Notes: generated from the sequence alone by a model not told the origin. A stretch of DNA of 64,000 bases from Candidatus Uhrbacteria bacterium (GCA_016205975.1 JACQSK010000021.1:62001-126000), one strand, 5' to 3'; positions 16,208-24,847 are shown, counted from the first letter of the stretch. Translations and numbers: made by a program.

Positions 16208-17003
16208 ATGGCCGAACATCTTTTGGGCCCACCGATGAGCCCCAGCAACCCCCTCCTGCGCGTCGATCTGAGCCTGTCCATCGGTGACCAAGGCCTGCAG
16301 GTGATCGACAACTCCAACATCCCGTTGGGGATCGACTGGCAGAACACCCTCGTCGATTTCGTCCGCCAGGACGAGTCCCGAACCATCCCCGCCGGGCGAC
16401 TACGTCTTCACCATCCTGCACGGCGAGGGGTTCCGCGTCGCGAAGCTTCCCACCGAAGGGTTGAACGAAGAGACGCACCGCGCGCTCATCGACTGGATCC
16501 AGCCCTTCATGGAGGAGACCTTCCGTACGCTGTGTGTCGGGCTCGTTACCTTCCCGACGCCGCGCGAGATCCGGCTGGCCGCGCGTAGCGTCCTATTCGC
16601 CAGCGCCCACGCGGCGCTGAGGTCCCTCAAGGATCCCGACAAGCTCGAGCCCGACTTCCTGACGCTCGTCCCAACCGCGACCGATCGGTTCGGCGACAGC
16701 CGCCGGATCGAGCACGCAGGCATGGTCGCGCTCCTCGTCCAGGAAGGCGGCTTTTCGCTACCGGGCGAGATGATGGTCATGCCGGGTCTCCCCAACGAGG
16801 CCGGTCGACTGGAGGTCAAGGTCGGCTACCTCGCACAGTGCCCGCTCAACGACTGGCTCAACGCCAACTTGGTCGGCCGTCTCACCGAGACGGTTCAGGA
16901 GGTCCGCGCGGACGTCTTGCGCGAAGTCTCCGCCACCTTCGAGGATCGCCGCACCTGGTACGAGAGGGCGAGCGCCCACCTCAAGAAGCTCGTCGGCCTC
17001 TAG
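16208..17003 (+). pseudogene. Frameshifted member of an orphan paralogue family (needs +1 shift)
   Basis: The reading frame from ATG 16208 (weak GAGG 5 nt upstream) codes sensibly to DESRTIP near 16390. It then continues one base further on as PGDYVFTILHGEG... through LKKLVGL at 17003. In the first frame the product turns Arg/His-rich. The joined protein of about 264 residues resembles the next gene (17173) and the gene at 43815: a GDY/GRY strand, a helix, then a second strand plus helix. The join falls in ATCCCCGCCGGGC. It may be a real mutation, an assembly error or programmed +1 frameshifting. Function unknown. Confidence 0.7.
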
Positions 17004-17025
17004 GCCGCGGCAACGCCATCCACGA

Positions 17026-17050
17026 GTAGCCCCCAATAAGGCTACTTTTT
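17026..17050 (+). terminator. Terminator after the frameshifted gene
   Basis: GTAGCC-loop-GGCTAC then TTTTT. Confidence 0.85.
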
Positions 17051-17078
17051 CATTTTGTGACAATGAGCTCAGCGACAG

Positions 17079-17107
17079 TTGACGTTTCCCGCCGTTTCCT
17101 TTATGTT
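17079..17107 (+). promoter_or_regulatory. Promoter of the 17173 gene
   Basis: TTGACG, 17 nt, TATGTT. Confidence 0.75.
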
Positions 17108-17172
17108 CTTCAGGTTCCGGTTTTGCGACAGCCGGTTCGACGCGTTCCTTGCCGCACCGCTCGAGGTAACCC

Positions 17173-18228
17173 ATGTCCGAGGCCGTTCGTCAGCCTTTCA
17201 TCATGCCAACGTTCGCAGAAGACGTCGTCTTGGAGGTCAGCTTTCTCATCGAGGATCGAACTCCCGACGCAGAACAGGCCCCCATCACCGTCACCTTCGT
17301 TCCCGAGGCTCGTCGGCAGTTCAGGCGAGACGAGATGGAAGAGATCTTCCTGGTGCATCATGCCGTTCTTCGTTCGGGTCGCTACCACTTCCGCGTCCAA
17401 GCGCAGGGAGTGGAGACGATCGAGATGCCCGAGGGCGTTACTCGTGAGGAGCGCGACAACCTGATCCAAGGCGACTTGAGCCGTGTCCTCTGGAGCATCC
17501 GCGGGCAGCTCATCGAGAGCTACCGCGAGTTTCCCAGCGACGAGATGATCGAGAGCATCGCGCGCCGGGGGATCGAAGCCGCGGTGGTCGTGATGATGGA
17601 CGATCCGCTCAAGGAGACCGTGCGGCTTCCCACGCACGACGCGCTCACCCAGATGCAGGTGGTGTCTGGATGCGTCACGTGTGACTTCGAGGGCTCCGCA
17701 AGGGGCTCCATGGCGCGGCCCAGGCCAGGAGTCTTTAAGGTGGAGAACGTTCGTGTGCGCGTGGAGGAAGAGGAAGGCGCGCTCATCCTCGCGCTGGGCT
17801 ATCTCAACCACAAGAATCCGTTTATCTCCTATTTCCACGCCCATCTCGCGCAGCTCGTCAGTGAGTGCATCCCGCAGATCGTGGACGACCAGCTCAGGGT
17901 CGGTCTCGCCGAGCTGGAGGTCACCCGGCGTCTGACCGAGAGGGTGACCAGCGCCCTGCAGACGACCTACCAGATCGATCCCGCCGAGATCTCGCGGATC
18001 GCCGACGAGAGGGAGGAGGAGATCCGTGAGAGCGAGCGCGTCAGGCGCGAACGGGAGGCTCATCCGCCCGATGATCTGGCGGCAGCGTTTTTCCAGCACC
18101 TCATGGGCGGGAGGGGGATCAGGGTCATGACCTTGGATTCCGATGGCCATCTGGTCGAGGACGCCCTGCCGCGACCGGACAGTGCTCCCAGAGAGGACGT
18201 GATCGACCAGGATTTCGACGAGCCCTGA
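17173..18228 (+). CDS. Orphan protein, paralogue of the 16208 and 43815 products
   Basis: 351 residues, mostly alternating strands and amphipathic helices, without signal peptide, membrane segment or recognised motif. Blocks shared with the neighbouring frameshifted gene are SGRYHFRVQAQG against PGDYVFTILHGEG, and ALILALGYLNHKNPF against RLEVKVGYLAQCPL, each followed by a helix of similar length. The acidic, Arg/Glu-rich C-terminus (250-351) is extra. It has its own promoter and a terminator that ends before ychF. The family may bind a shared partner; nothing in the sequence names a reaction. Confidence 0.75.
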   Translation: MSEAVRQPFIMPTFAEDVVLEVSFLIEDRTPDAEQAPITVTFVPEARRQFRRDEMEEIFLVHHAVLRSGRYHFRVQAQGVETIEMPEGVTREERDNLIQGDLSRVLWSIRGQLIESYREFPSDEMIESIARRGIEAAVVVMMDDPLKETVRLPTHDALTQMQVVSGCVTCDFEGSARGSMARPRPGVFKVENVRVRVEEEEGALILALGYLNHKNPFISYFHAHLAQLVSECIPQIVDDQLRVGLAELEVTRRLTERVTSALQTTYQIDPAEISRIADEREEEIRESERVRREREAHPPDDLAAAFFQHLMGGRGIRVMTLDSDGHLVEDALPRPDSAPREDVIDQDFDEP

Positions 18229-18240
18229 CAGGCCCGTGCT

Positions 18241-18268
18241 CCCGTGACCGACAAGGTCGCGGGTTTTT
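18241..18268 (+). terminator. Terminator after the 17173 gene
   Basis: CCCGTGACC-GACAA-GGTCGCGGG then TTTTTC. Confidence 0.85.
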
Positions 18269-18273
18269 CTATC

Positions 18274-18302
18274 TCGACATATGCCTCACGCATCGCTATA
18301 CT
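18274..18302 (+). promoter_or_regulatory. ychF promoter, leaderless type
   Basis: TCGACA, 17 nt, TATACT, then 9 nt to the ychF ATG. Confidence 0.7.
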
Positions 18303-18311
18303 GCCGTCCGT

Positions 18312-19412
18312 ATGTTGCAAGTCGGTATCGTCGGGCTTCCCAACGTTGGCAAGTCTACCCTATTTAAGACCCTCACCAAGAAGGCCGTGGACTGCGCCAA
18401 TTTTCCGTTTTGTACGATTGAGCCCAACGTGGGCGTGGTCGAGGTGCCGGACCCGCGCATCGACAGACTTGCGGAGATTTCTCAGTCACAGAAAGTGATC
18501 CCCACAGCGATCGAGTTCGTTGACATCGCTGGACTCGTGAAGGGCGCTCACAAAGGAGAGGGGCTGGGCAACAAGTTTCTCGCCAACATCCGTGAGGTGG
18601 ACATGATCGTGCACGTGGTGCGCGCGTTTCAAGACGAGAACGTCGTCCATGTGGAGGGCGGGACGGATCCCTTACGGGACGTGGAGACCATTGAGATCGA
18701 GCTTGCCATGGCGGACATCGGGACGGTGGAGAAACGGCTGGACACTGTGCGAGGCAAAATGAAGGCCGGGCGGACGAAAGAGTTGGAGAGCGAGGAGTCG
18801 GCGCTCGCCAAAATGTTTGAGGCGCTCCAGCAAGGGAAGATGGCCAACACGGTTGAGCTCAGCGAGGAGGAAGAAAAGATGGTCGCGGACATGAGCCTGC
18901 TCACGCGCAAACCGGTTTTGTATGTCGTGAACGTGGACGAAGAGTTTTTCAAAGCCCCTTCAGGGGCGTCCGTTGCCGGCGGGGATAAAGCTCCTGTGAA
19001 TCTTGGGAATCGTCTCGCCCTGCCGGTGAGCATTAAAGTGGAGAGCGAGCTCATCGACATGCCGCCCGAAGATCAGCAGATGTTCCTCTCAGAGCTTGGG
19101 CTCGCGCAGTCGGGACTCGATCGGTTGATCGCTAAGTGCTATGAGCTCTTGAACTTGATTACTTTTTTTACCTCTGGAGAAAAAGAAACCCGCGCCTGGA
19201 CGATTCATCGAGGAGATAAAGCGCCGAGGGCCGCGGGGGTGATTCATACAGATTTTGAACGAGGCTTCATCCGCGCCGAAGTGATTAGCTACGAAGATTT
19301 TGTTGCCGGCCTGGGCGAGGCTGGCGCACGCGACACGGGGAAACTCCGCGTGGAGGGAAAAGAGTACGTGATGCGGGATGGGGACGTGTGCCACTTTAGG
19401 TTTAATGTGTGA
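18312..19412 (+). CDS. ychF: Ribosome-associated ATPase/GTPase YchF (OLA1 family)
   Basis: 366 residues. G1 is GLPNVGKST near the N-terminus, and the G3 region FVDIAGLVKGAHKGEGLGN is typical. G4 is NVDE, not NKxD, as in this ATP-preferring OBG branch. A helical coiled-coil insert and a C-terminal TGS domain (FFTSGEKETRAWTI) complete it. YchF binds ribosomes and is linked to translation start and stress control. A small Gly/Ala-rich insert (PSGASVAGGDKAP) follows G4. No Shine-Dalgarno site is present and the mRNA is probably leaderless. The 3' end overlaps the convergent methylase gene by 11 nt. Confidence 0.96.
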   Translation: MLQVGIVGLPNVGKSTLFKTLTKKAVDCANFPFCTIEPNVGVVEVPDPRIDRLAEISQSQKVIPTAIEFVDIAGLVKGAHKGEGLGNKFLANIREVDMIVHVVRAFQDENVVHVEGGTDPLRDVETIEIELAMADIGTVEKRLDTVRGKMKAGRTKELESEESALAKMFEALQQGKMANTVELSEEEEKMVADMSLLTRKPVLYVVNVDEEFFKAPSGASVAGGDKAPVNLGNRLALPVSIKVESELIDMPPEDQQMFLSELGLAQSGLDRLIAKCYELLNLITFFTSGEKETRAWTIHRGDKAPRAAGVIHTDFERGFIRAEVISYEDFVAGLGEAGARDTGKLRVEGKEYVMRDGDVCHFRFNV

Positions 19413-20574
19413 GCACGAGGATATCCCTTCCGACAAGCTGGTCGGCGCGATGGTAAAGAAATTGGGACTCGACGCGGTAACCGAGTTTGGTGAGCATGGA
19501 TGTGAGAGGCAGACGTTCCCAGGAAGTGTCTGCCTTTTTGAATGCGGGAAACGCCACGACGGCGCGGCCTGTTGGTTTCAAAAGAGGTTTGAGCGCGACG
19601 AATGAGGAGGCATAGAGCGCCAGAAGCTCCTGTTCGATTTTTTTGTTTTCGTTTTCGCCAAGCGGTCGCGAGCGCGGGGGGCCCAGATAGACTTCGGTAA
19701 CGATTACGTCTGTCGGAGTGTTGATGAGAAGCGCCCGATCGACGGCGCTGGCCGTATGCAGCGCGAGCGCAGGGAACTCAAGCGGGAAGGTTTTTGAGAG
19801 CCAGTCCAGATTTTGTTTCGTGTCTCGGACGGCCGCCTGTGAGACGTCGTTTCCGATCACGTGTGCGAACCCCATGAGCGCGGCTTCCATGAGAACCGTG
19901 CCGGATCCGCAGAAGGGATCGAGAAGCGTTGCGCCTTGGGGGTCTATGCCCGAGAGATTGATCATCATGCGCGCGAGCTTTGGAGGAAGCATGCCGGACT
20001 TGGCATCGCGCGCCGGGCGGCCGAAGTCTCGGCGCTCCCAGGCGCGGAAGTCTTGAATCGTTTCCGTTTGGCCGATCAAGATTTTTCCCTGAGCGGCAAG
20101 CAGAACATACTCACCGCCTGAGGCGAGCAGGCCGTTTGTTTCAATCACCGCCGAGGAGAGCCTGGGCTCGCGCGCTTTCACATAGCGCACAGGGCGGCCG
20201 GCCGTTTTCAATTGTTTTTTGATTTCCTGTCCGAGGGCGTCTACCTCTTTTCCCAGCGCGCGCGCGAGGGCGGGATCACCCAGGTCATAGACGGAGAGGC
20301 CGAACGAGATTTTGTTTTTTCCCGCGGCGTCTTGGGCGTGCATGGCGATCAGTCCTGCGGCGGACTCGGGATCCCATTGCTTCAGCTCCCCGATGAGCGA
20401 ACCGATTTTCACGACGCCCCCGAGCCGATCCTGAAGCTGGCTTGCATTGAGAGCGTCTGACTCGACGACAACAACGCCGTCCGATTCATAGACCAGAGCA
20501 ACGGGACCGGTGAGCACGGCTTTGAGCTCGGCTTTGCAGAGTTCTTGTTGGGACCCCAAGATGAAAAAAGTCAT
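19402..20574 (-). CDS. Trm11/TrmG10-like RNA (guanine-N2) methyltransferase
   Basis: 390 residues. The N-terminal 170 residues look like a THUMP-type RNA-binding part. The C-terminal Rossmann domain has the SAM motif LLDPFCGSG (217-225) and the acidic GND (241-243). The usual DPPY catalytic motif is replaced by TEVYLGPP (293-300), which keeps the PP but not the Asp-Pro-Pro-Tyr order, so the exact chemistry is open. The closest known relatives methylate tRNA G10 at N2. A -10 box with TG extension lies 9 nt before the ATG, so the mRNA is probably leaderless. Confidence 0.82.
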   Translation of the reverse strand: MTFFILGSQQELCKAELKAVLTGPVALVYESDGVVVVESDALNASQLQDRLGGVVKIGSLIGELKQWDPESAAGLIAMHAQDAAGKNKISFGLSVYDLGDPALARALGKEVDALGQEIKKQLKTAGRPVRYVKAREPRLSSAVIETNGLLASGGEYVLLAAQGKILIGQTETIQDFRAWERRDFGRPARDAKSGMLPPKLARMMINLSGIDPQGATLLDPFCGSGTVLMEAALMGFAHVIGNDVSQAAVRDTKQNLDWLSKTFPLEFPALALHTASAVDRALLINTPTDVIVTEVYLGPPRSRPLGENENKKIEQELLALYASSFVALKPLLKPTGRAVVAFPAFKKADTSWERLPLTSMLTKLGYRVESQFLYHRADQLVGRDILVLTH

Positions 20575-20583
20575 AGCTTGACC

Positions 20584-20592
20584 ATTTTACCA
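20584..20592 (-). promoter_or_regulatory. Extended -10 promoter of the methyltransferase gene
   Basis: Minus strand TGG-TAAAAT, 9 nt before the ATG; no convincing -35 box. Confidence 0.5.
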
Positions 20593-20639
20593 AAGATCGT
20601 TAGAGTCTACGCGTTATTCACTTTAACTGTCCATAGTCC

Positions 20640-20680
20640 TCCATTGGGGGATTGCTCGGGATCCACCCGGGCCAGCTCAT
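20640..20680 (+). promoter_or_regulatory. Possible structured leader of rpsF
   Basis: GC-rich leader with a hairpin TCGGG-ATCCA-CCCGG just before the rpsF ATG. S6:S18 autoregulatory leaders are known from many bacteria and rpsR is in this operon, but the full consensus was not confirmed by eye. Confidence 0.3.
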
Positions 20681-21205
20681 ATGAAACCGTACGAACTTTT
20701 TTACATTGTCCCGACGCTCTACACAGACGCGGAGATCACAGGCATCCAAGCCGAGGTCGTGAAGCTCTTGGAGAGCCTGGGCGGCAAGGTGCTCCGACAG
20801 GAGAACCTCGGCAAGATCCGTCTTGCCTATCCGATCAAGGCCCAGCATCATGGGTCCTACACCCTGGTCCACTTTGATGCGGAGCCCTCGGCGCTTACAG
20901 AGCTCGACCGTAAACTCGGCCTCACAGATTCCGTGCTGCGCCACACGCTCATCGCGCGTGCGCCAGGCTCACTGGAGAAAAAGTTTGAGCTCTCCTCGTA
21001 TGTCGCGCCTCTTACGGAGGAAGCGAAGAAAGAACGCGAGAGCGCTCCGCGCCGCGCCCCGGCGCGTCCAAGCTTCCATAAGGCGCCGGCCTCTCAGGCC
21101 CCTGTGGCCGCGCCGATCGTTCGGGAAGAAGCCGCCATGTCCATGGAGGAGCTCGATCAGAAGCTCGACAAGATTTTGGAGGGCGACATTGCTGAGAATA
21201 TTTAA
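20681..21205 (+). CDS. rpsF: Small ribosomal subunit protein bS6
   Basis: 174 residues. The first 95 are a complete bS6 fold (YELFYIVPTLYTDAEI, KIRLAYPIKAQHHGSYTLVHF). The C-terminal 80 residues are an Ala/Pro-rich linker followed by a conserved-looking helix SMEELDQKLDKILEGDI. bS6 normally ends near residue 100-135, so the tail is long; its role is unknown. In the platform of the 30S subunit bS6 pairs with bS18, encoded two genes downstream. It is 11 nt from ssb, the classic rpsF-ssb-rpsR arrangement. Confidence 0.96.
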   Translation: MKPYELFYIVPTLYTDAEITGIQAEVVKLLESLGGKVLRQENLGKIRLAYPIKAQHHGSYTLVHFDAEPSALTELDRKLGLTDSVLRHTLIARAPGSLEKKFELSSYVAPLTEEAKKERESAPRRAPARPSFHKAPASQAPVAAPIVREEAAMSMEELDQKLDKILEGDIAENI

Positions 21206-21216
21206 CGCTCACGACT

Positions 21217-21684
21217 ATGTATTCGCTCAATCGCGCGACCATCATCGGTAACCTCACTCGCGACCCAGAGGTCAAACAGACGCCCTCGGGCCAGAAGGTC
21301 TGCACCTTCGGAGTGGCAACCAACCGTTCTTGGACAGGGACCGACGGCAAGAAACAGGAAGCCACGGAGTTCCACAACATCGTCGCCTGGGGGAAGCTCG
21401 CGGAAATCTGCGGGTCGTATCTCACCAAAGGCCGCAAGGTGTACGTCGAAGGCCGTTTGCAGACGCATGACTGGGACGGACAGGACGGCGTGAAGCGCTA
21501 CCGCACCGAGATCATCACCGAGAACATGATTATTCTGGACCGCGCGTCAGGCACCGGCGCGGCGCCCATGAGCGCGGCCTCGAACCTGTCCGGTTCCGTC
21601 TTCGCGGTGCCCAAGGCTCCCATGAAGGACGACCCGGCTCCTAATCCAGACGATGAAATTCGCATTGAAGATATCCCCTTCTAA
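21217..21684 (+). CDS. ssb: Single-stranded DNA-binding protein
   Basis: 155 residues: an N-terminal OB fold (NRATIIGNLTRDPEVK, TEFHNIVAWGKLAEIC, YVEGRLQT), a disordered Ala/Pro linker and an acidic tip ending DIPF, the site that recruits recombination and repair partners. The protein is of simple tetrameric type. It lies between rpsF and rpsR with 3-11 nt gaps, so the three are one transcript. Confidence 0.97.
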   Translation: MYSLNRATIIGNLTRDPEVKQTPSGQKVCTFGVATNRSWTGTDGKKQEATEFHNIVAWGKLAEICGSYLTKGRKVYVEGRLQTHDWDGQDGVKRYRTEIITENMIILDRASGTGAAPMSAASNLSGSVFAVPKAPMKDDPAPNPDDEIRIEDIPF

Positions 21685-21687
21685 TCT

Positions 21688-21918
21688 ATGATGGAAAAAT
21701 CACAGCCAGGAAAGAAAGAGAAGAAGTGCTTCTTCTGCTACAACAACATCCAAGACGTGGACTACAAGGACGTGAATATTCTGCGCCGCTTTCTCTCGTC
21801 TTTTGCCAAGATCGTTCCGCGCAAGCGTTCGAAAGTCTGCATGAGCCATCAGCGCAGCCTTTCCAATGCGATCAAGCGCGCGCGCATCATGGCGCTCATC
21901 CCGTTCGTTCAGAGGTAA
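21688..21918 (+). CDS. rpsR: Small ribosomal subunit protein bS18
   Basis: 76 residues with the bS18 core DVNILRRFLSSFAKIVPRKRSKVC and HQRSLSNAIKRARIMALIPF. CFFC near the N-terminus, with a later Cys and His, may bind zinc as in zinc-type bS18 forms. The start could be either of two tandem ATG codons. It is followed after 3 nt by epmA, so ribosomal genes and the EF-P system are probably co-transcribed. Confidence 0.97.
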   Translation: MMEKSQPGKKEKKCFFCYNNIQDVDYKDVNILRRFLSSFAKIVPRKRSKVCMSHQRSLSNAIKRARIMALIPFVQR

Positions 21919-21921
21919 GCC

Positions 21922-22752
21922 ATGCTGTCCTTTGATGACCTCCGTCGCCGCCTGTCCCTGTGGCAGACGACCGAACAACAGATCCACGCGTTTTTCCAGG
22001 CGCGTGGTTTTGTTCATGTGCGCACGCCGATGCTCGTCCGTTCTCCCGGCATGGAACCCCATCTCGATCCGCTGACCACGCGGCTGCATCTGATGCACCC
22101 AGAGCGCACCCAAGACGCAGGCTTCATCACGAGCCCTGAGTATTCCATGAAGAAACTGCTGGGGGCGGGAATGAAAAAAATCTACACGATCACGCCCGTG
22201 TTCCGCGACGGCGAGGCGCTGGGCCCGCACAACTGGCCCGAGTTCACGCTGCTTGAGTGGTATGCGCCTGGCGGGTATGCAGAGCTGATGAATGAAACAG
22301 AAGATCTGTTGAAGTTCGTGCTCGATGATCAGACCCCTTGGCCCCATCTGACCTATGCGGCTGCGCAGGTCGACGCCTTCGGGCAACCGCACACCGAGCA
22401 CAACCGTTTTTTTGTGACGCAGTATCCGCCCGAACAGGCTGCGCTCGCGCGGCTTTCTGAGGACGGCCGCACCGCCGAGCGCTTTGAAGCTTTTGGCGAC
22501 GGGCTGGAACTCTGTAACGGTTTTTGCGAACTCACGGACGCGCAAGAACAGCGTCGGCGGTTCGAGCTCGAGCAGGCAGAGCGGCGCGCCATGGGCAAAC
22601 GCGTGTTTCCTCTGGATGAGGAGCTGCTCAGCGCCCTTGAAAAAATTGAAGGCCCCGTGTACGGAAACGCGCTGGGCCTTGACCGGCTAATCATGCTCAA
22701 GTACGCTATCGCCGACATCCGCGACATCCAGATTCTTAACACGCTCACGTAA
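21922..22752 (+). CDS. epmA: EF-P lysine lysyltransferase EpmA (GenX/PoxA)
   Basis: 276 residues, a class II aminoacyl-tRNA synthetase core without the tRNA-binding N-terminal domain of LysRS. Class II motifs are seen: motif 1 near FVHVRTPMLV, motif 2 around ITPVFRDGEALGPHNWPEFTLLEW, and motif 3 GLDRLIML near the end. EpmA attaches (R)-beta-lysine or lysine to the conserved Lys of EF-P. That Lys is present in the next gene, which begins 3 nt after this stop. No epmB (lysine 2,3-aminomutase) is in the window, so the donor may be lysine itself or made elsewhere. Confidence 0.95.
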   Translation: MLSFDDLRRRLSLWQTTEQQIHAFFQARGFVHVRTPMLVRSPGMEPHLDPLTTRLHLMHPERTQDAGFITSPEYSMKKLLGAGMKKIYTITPVFRDGEALGPHNWPEFTLLEWYAPGGYAELMNETEDLLKFVLDDQTPWPHLTYAAAQVDAFGQPHTEHNRFFVTQYPPEQAALARLSEDGRTAERFEAFGDGLELCNGFCELTDAQEQRRRFELEQAERRAMGKRVFPLDEELLSALEKIEGPVYGNALGLDRLIMLKYAIADIRDIQILNTLT

Positions 22753-22755
22753 CGT

Positions 22756-23322
22756 ATGGCCTCACCAAACGAAATTAAAAAAGGCACCGTCCTGAACCGT
22801 AACGGTGAATTATGGATCGTCGTGGAATTCCAGCGCGTGAGTCCTGGGAAGGGAAGTTCGTTCGTGCGCACGCGGCTCAAAAATCTCAAGACCGGAAAGG
22901 TGAAGGAAGAAAATCTGAAGGCCTCTGAGAGCGTGGACTTTGAAAACGTCCTGTACAAAAAAATGCAGTACCTGTTTAACGACGGCAACCTGTATACGTT
23001 CATGGACAATGCTTCCTACGAGCAAGTCTCCATGGCCAAGGGTGAAATTGAAGACGCGGTGCCGTACCTCAAAGAAGGGCTGGACGTGACCATCGTCATG
23101 CACGAGGGCGTGGCGCTCACGGTGGACCTGCCGCAAAAAATCCAGTACACGGTTAGCTATACCGAGCCCGCCGTGAAAGGGGACACGGCCTCCGGGAATG
23201 TCTCCAAGGATGCAAAAATGGATAACGGCCTCATGGTCCGCGTGCCCGTGTTCATCAACGAAGGCGAAGAGATCGTCGTGAATACGGAGACAAGCGCGTA
23301 CGTCGAGCGAGTGAGTAAGTAG
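22756..23322 (+). CDS. efp: Translation elongation factor P
   Basis: 188 residues, three beta-barrel domains as usual. The modified-loop sequence PGKGSSFV places the acceptor Lys32 at the expected tip, matching an EpmA-type lysylated EF-P. Domain II-III hallmarks GDTASGNVSKDAKMDNG and the C-terminal VNTETSAYVERV are intact. EF-P relieves stalling at polyproline stretches; the SecA, SecD and orphan proteins here have few of these. It ends in a strong terminator. Confidence 0.97.
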   Translation: MASPNEIKKGTVLNRNGELWIVVEFQRVSPGKGSSFVRTRLKNLKTGKVKEENLKASESVDFENVLYKKMQYLFNDGNLYTFMDNASYEQVSMAKGEIEDAVPYLKEGLDVTIVMHEGVALTVDLPQKIQYTVSYTEPAVKGDTASGNVSKDAKMDNGLMVRVPVFINEGEEIVVNTETSAYVERVSK

Positions 23323-23331
23323 AGGTTTAAC

Positions 23332-23360
23332 AAAAAAAGAGAGCCGGCCGGTTCTCTTTT
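23332..23360. terminator. Terminator after efp (and fic remnant)
   Basis: Near-perfect palindrome AAAGAGAGCCGG/CCGGTTCTCTTTT with T and A runs on both sides, so it can serve both converging genes. Confidence 0.85.
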
Positions 23361-23969
23361 ATGTTTTTTTTGTCAATCCTGCGTAGATAACGCGACTCAT
23401 GGCTGCATGTTCTGCTGACAACCCTTTCGAGCAAGCTCGTAAGTAGGTTTTATGAGAACGTTTGCTCCAGTCGATCAGATTGTAGCCATTGTTTACAGCC
23501 AGGATGTCCAAGAAAAGACGGATCGTTCTTCCGTTTCCTTCTCGGAATGGATGCAGCGCGTTAAATTCGTTGTGGATCGTTGCAAGTTTGAGCGCTGCAT
23601 GACGTCTGTCGTCAGTTTTGAGGAGGGCGTTCTTACGGAGGACACCCTTAAATGATTTCAGGGAGTTGTTGATAAATTTGATTGGCGCAAACAACACGTC
23701 ATCTTTTGAAAGATCAACCGTACGAATTTTTCCAGCCCATGTGTAGAGAGTTTCGAGAAAAATTTATGGATTGAACATAAAAATGCAAGGTCGAATGTGA
23801 CCAGGCGTTTTTCGGTGAGAGCAAGGAAGTGCGTATAGGCATCACTGAGAAGGATTGTCTCGATGTCCTCAAGCGTCTTTTGATTTTTTATGTGAAGCTT
23901 ATTTTTCAAAACACCATCCTCGATGTCAGCCTGTCTGTCCGAGAGACTATAACGAGAAAGCCTTGCCAT
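23359..23969 (-). pseudogene. Fic-domain protein broken by a 2-nt frameshift
   Basis: From ATG 23969 the frame reads as a normal Fic N-terminal part (DIEDGVLKNKL, IHKFFSKL). It then shifts at the dinucleotide run CTCTCT (23744-23750); the other frame continues YTWAGKIRTVDLSK and the full active-site motif HPFREGNGRTIR to a stop at 23359. Fic proteins AMPylate targets and often act as toxins. Loss or gain of one CT unit would restore the frame. No antitoxin gene is adjacent. The codon use is more AT-rich than its neighbours, as expected for an acquired gene. Confidence 0.88.
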
Positions 23970-24146
23970 ACTTTTTTAATAACTTGATGACCTTGGTATT
24001 TTTTTTTGCTCTATACCAACTCAGCCCCTCCATCTTTGAAGATCGAGTAACAGCCGTCTCACGGTCTTTCGTCGTCGTGGTCGCCGTCGATTTGTGCATA
24101 GAGTGTTTCCGTGACCTTATCTTAGATGATTTTTCTTAAAGAGAAA

Positions 24147-24166
24147 AGCACCTCAGAAGAGGTGCT
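24147..24166 (-). terminator. Terminator after the 24182-24847 gene
   Basis: AGCACCTC-TTCT-GAGGTGCT followed on the minus strand by TTTTCTCTTT. The 210 bases between here and fic show no gene. Confidence 0.85.
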
Positions 24167-24181
24167 GGCGCGTGGAACGGT

Positions 24182-24847
24182 TTAACAGAACCGTCGTGGG
24201 AGGAATGGACGGCGCGTGGGGAAGCGGTGGCGCCGGATGGGTGCGGGCGGGCGAGGAGGCGCACAGCGGCTGGCTCTATGTAGCTCTGCCGCCTTGTGGG
24301 CACAGACGCCCAGGTGGAACAGGATCGGCACGGGTGTCTCGTTTGCTTGGGGCGTGGCCCTGGCGGCCTCGATCCGTTCGAGCAATCGCCGCGCGGCTTC
24401 CTTGAGGCGGACGCCCAGCTCTAGGACGAGGTCAAACTTCTGAATGGCACCGTTTTTTGCATTCACGGAAGCGCCCAACAGGTTGTAGGGGCCGAAGTTG
24501 CGCAGGCGCGTCACGATCGTTTGGATCGCCTGAGCCACGCGCCTGCCGACACGGGCGAGATCCTCGCGGCGGTGAGAGGCGACGACTTCCAGGTAGACCC
24601 TGATGCCGCGGGCACGTTTGCTCAGCGCCGCAAGCGCGAAGTCCATGCGCTTGCGTTCATGCTTGCGCATGAGGGTCAGCTGAATCTCGAAGGCTGGGCG
24701 GCCGTGCTGCGGCGGGATCACGAAGTCGACCGCTTCCTTCACATCCTCCTCTCCCCAGGGAGCGGTTCGACGATGGGCGATGCCCAGTTCGTTGAGGCCA
24801 TGACTGACAGCTTCCTCCAGGACCAAGCCAGCTTTGAAGTACGCCAC
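24182..24847 (-). CDS. Orphan protein, possible PD-(D/E)XK-like fold
   Basis: 221 residues from GTG 24847, chosen because GGAGGG stands 5 nt upstream and a good promoter ends just before it. Residues 30-65 show an Asp in AVDFVIPP followed by a strand with FEIQLTL, the D...ExQ pattern of PD-(D/E)XK nuclease-like folds. The Lys normally expected is replaced by Gln, as in some members. A basic helical part follows, then a Pro/Arg-rich tail (PRPPAPIRRHRF). Nuclease function is a suggestion only. It lies between recA and fic but has its own promoter and terminator. Confidence 0.7.
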   Translation of the reverse strand: MAYFKAGLVLEEAVSHGLNELGIAHRRTAPWGEEDVKEAVDFVIPPQHGRPAFEIQLTLMRKHERKRMDFALAALSKRARGIRVYLEVVASHRREDLARVGRRVAQAIQTIVTRLRNFGPYNLLGASVNAKNGAIQKFDLVLELGVRLKEAARRLLERIEAARATPQANETPVPILFHLGVCAHKAAELHRASRCAPPRPPAPIRRHRFPTRRPFLPRRFC

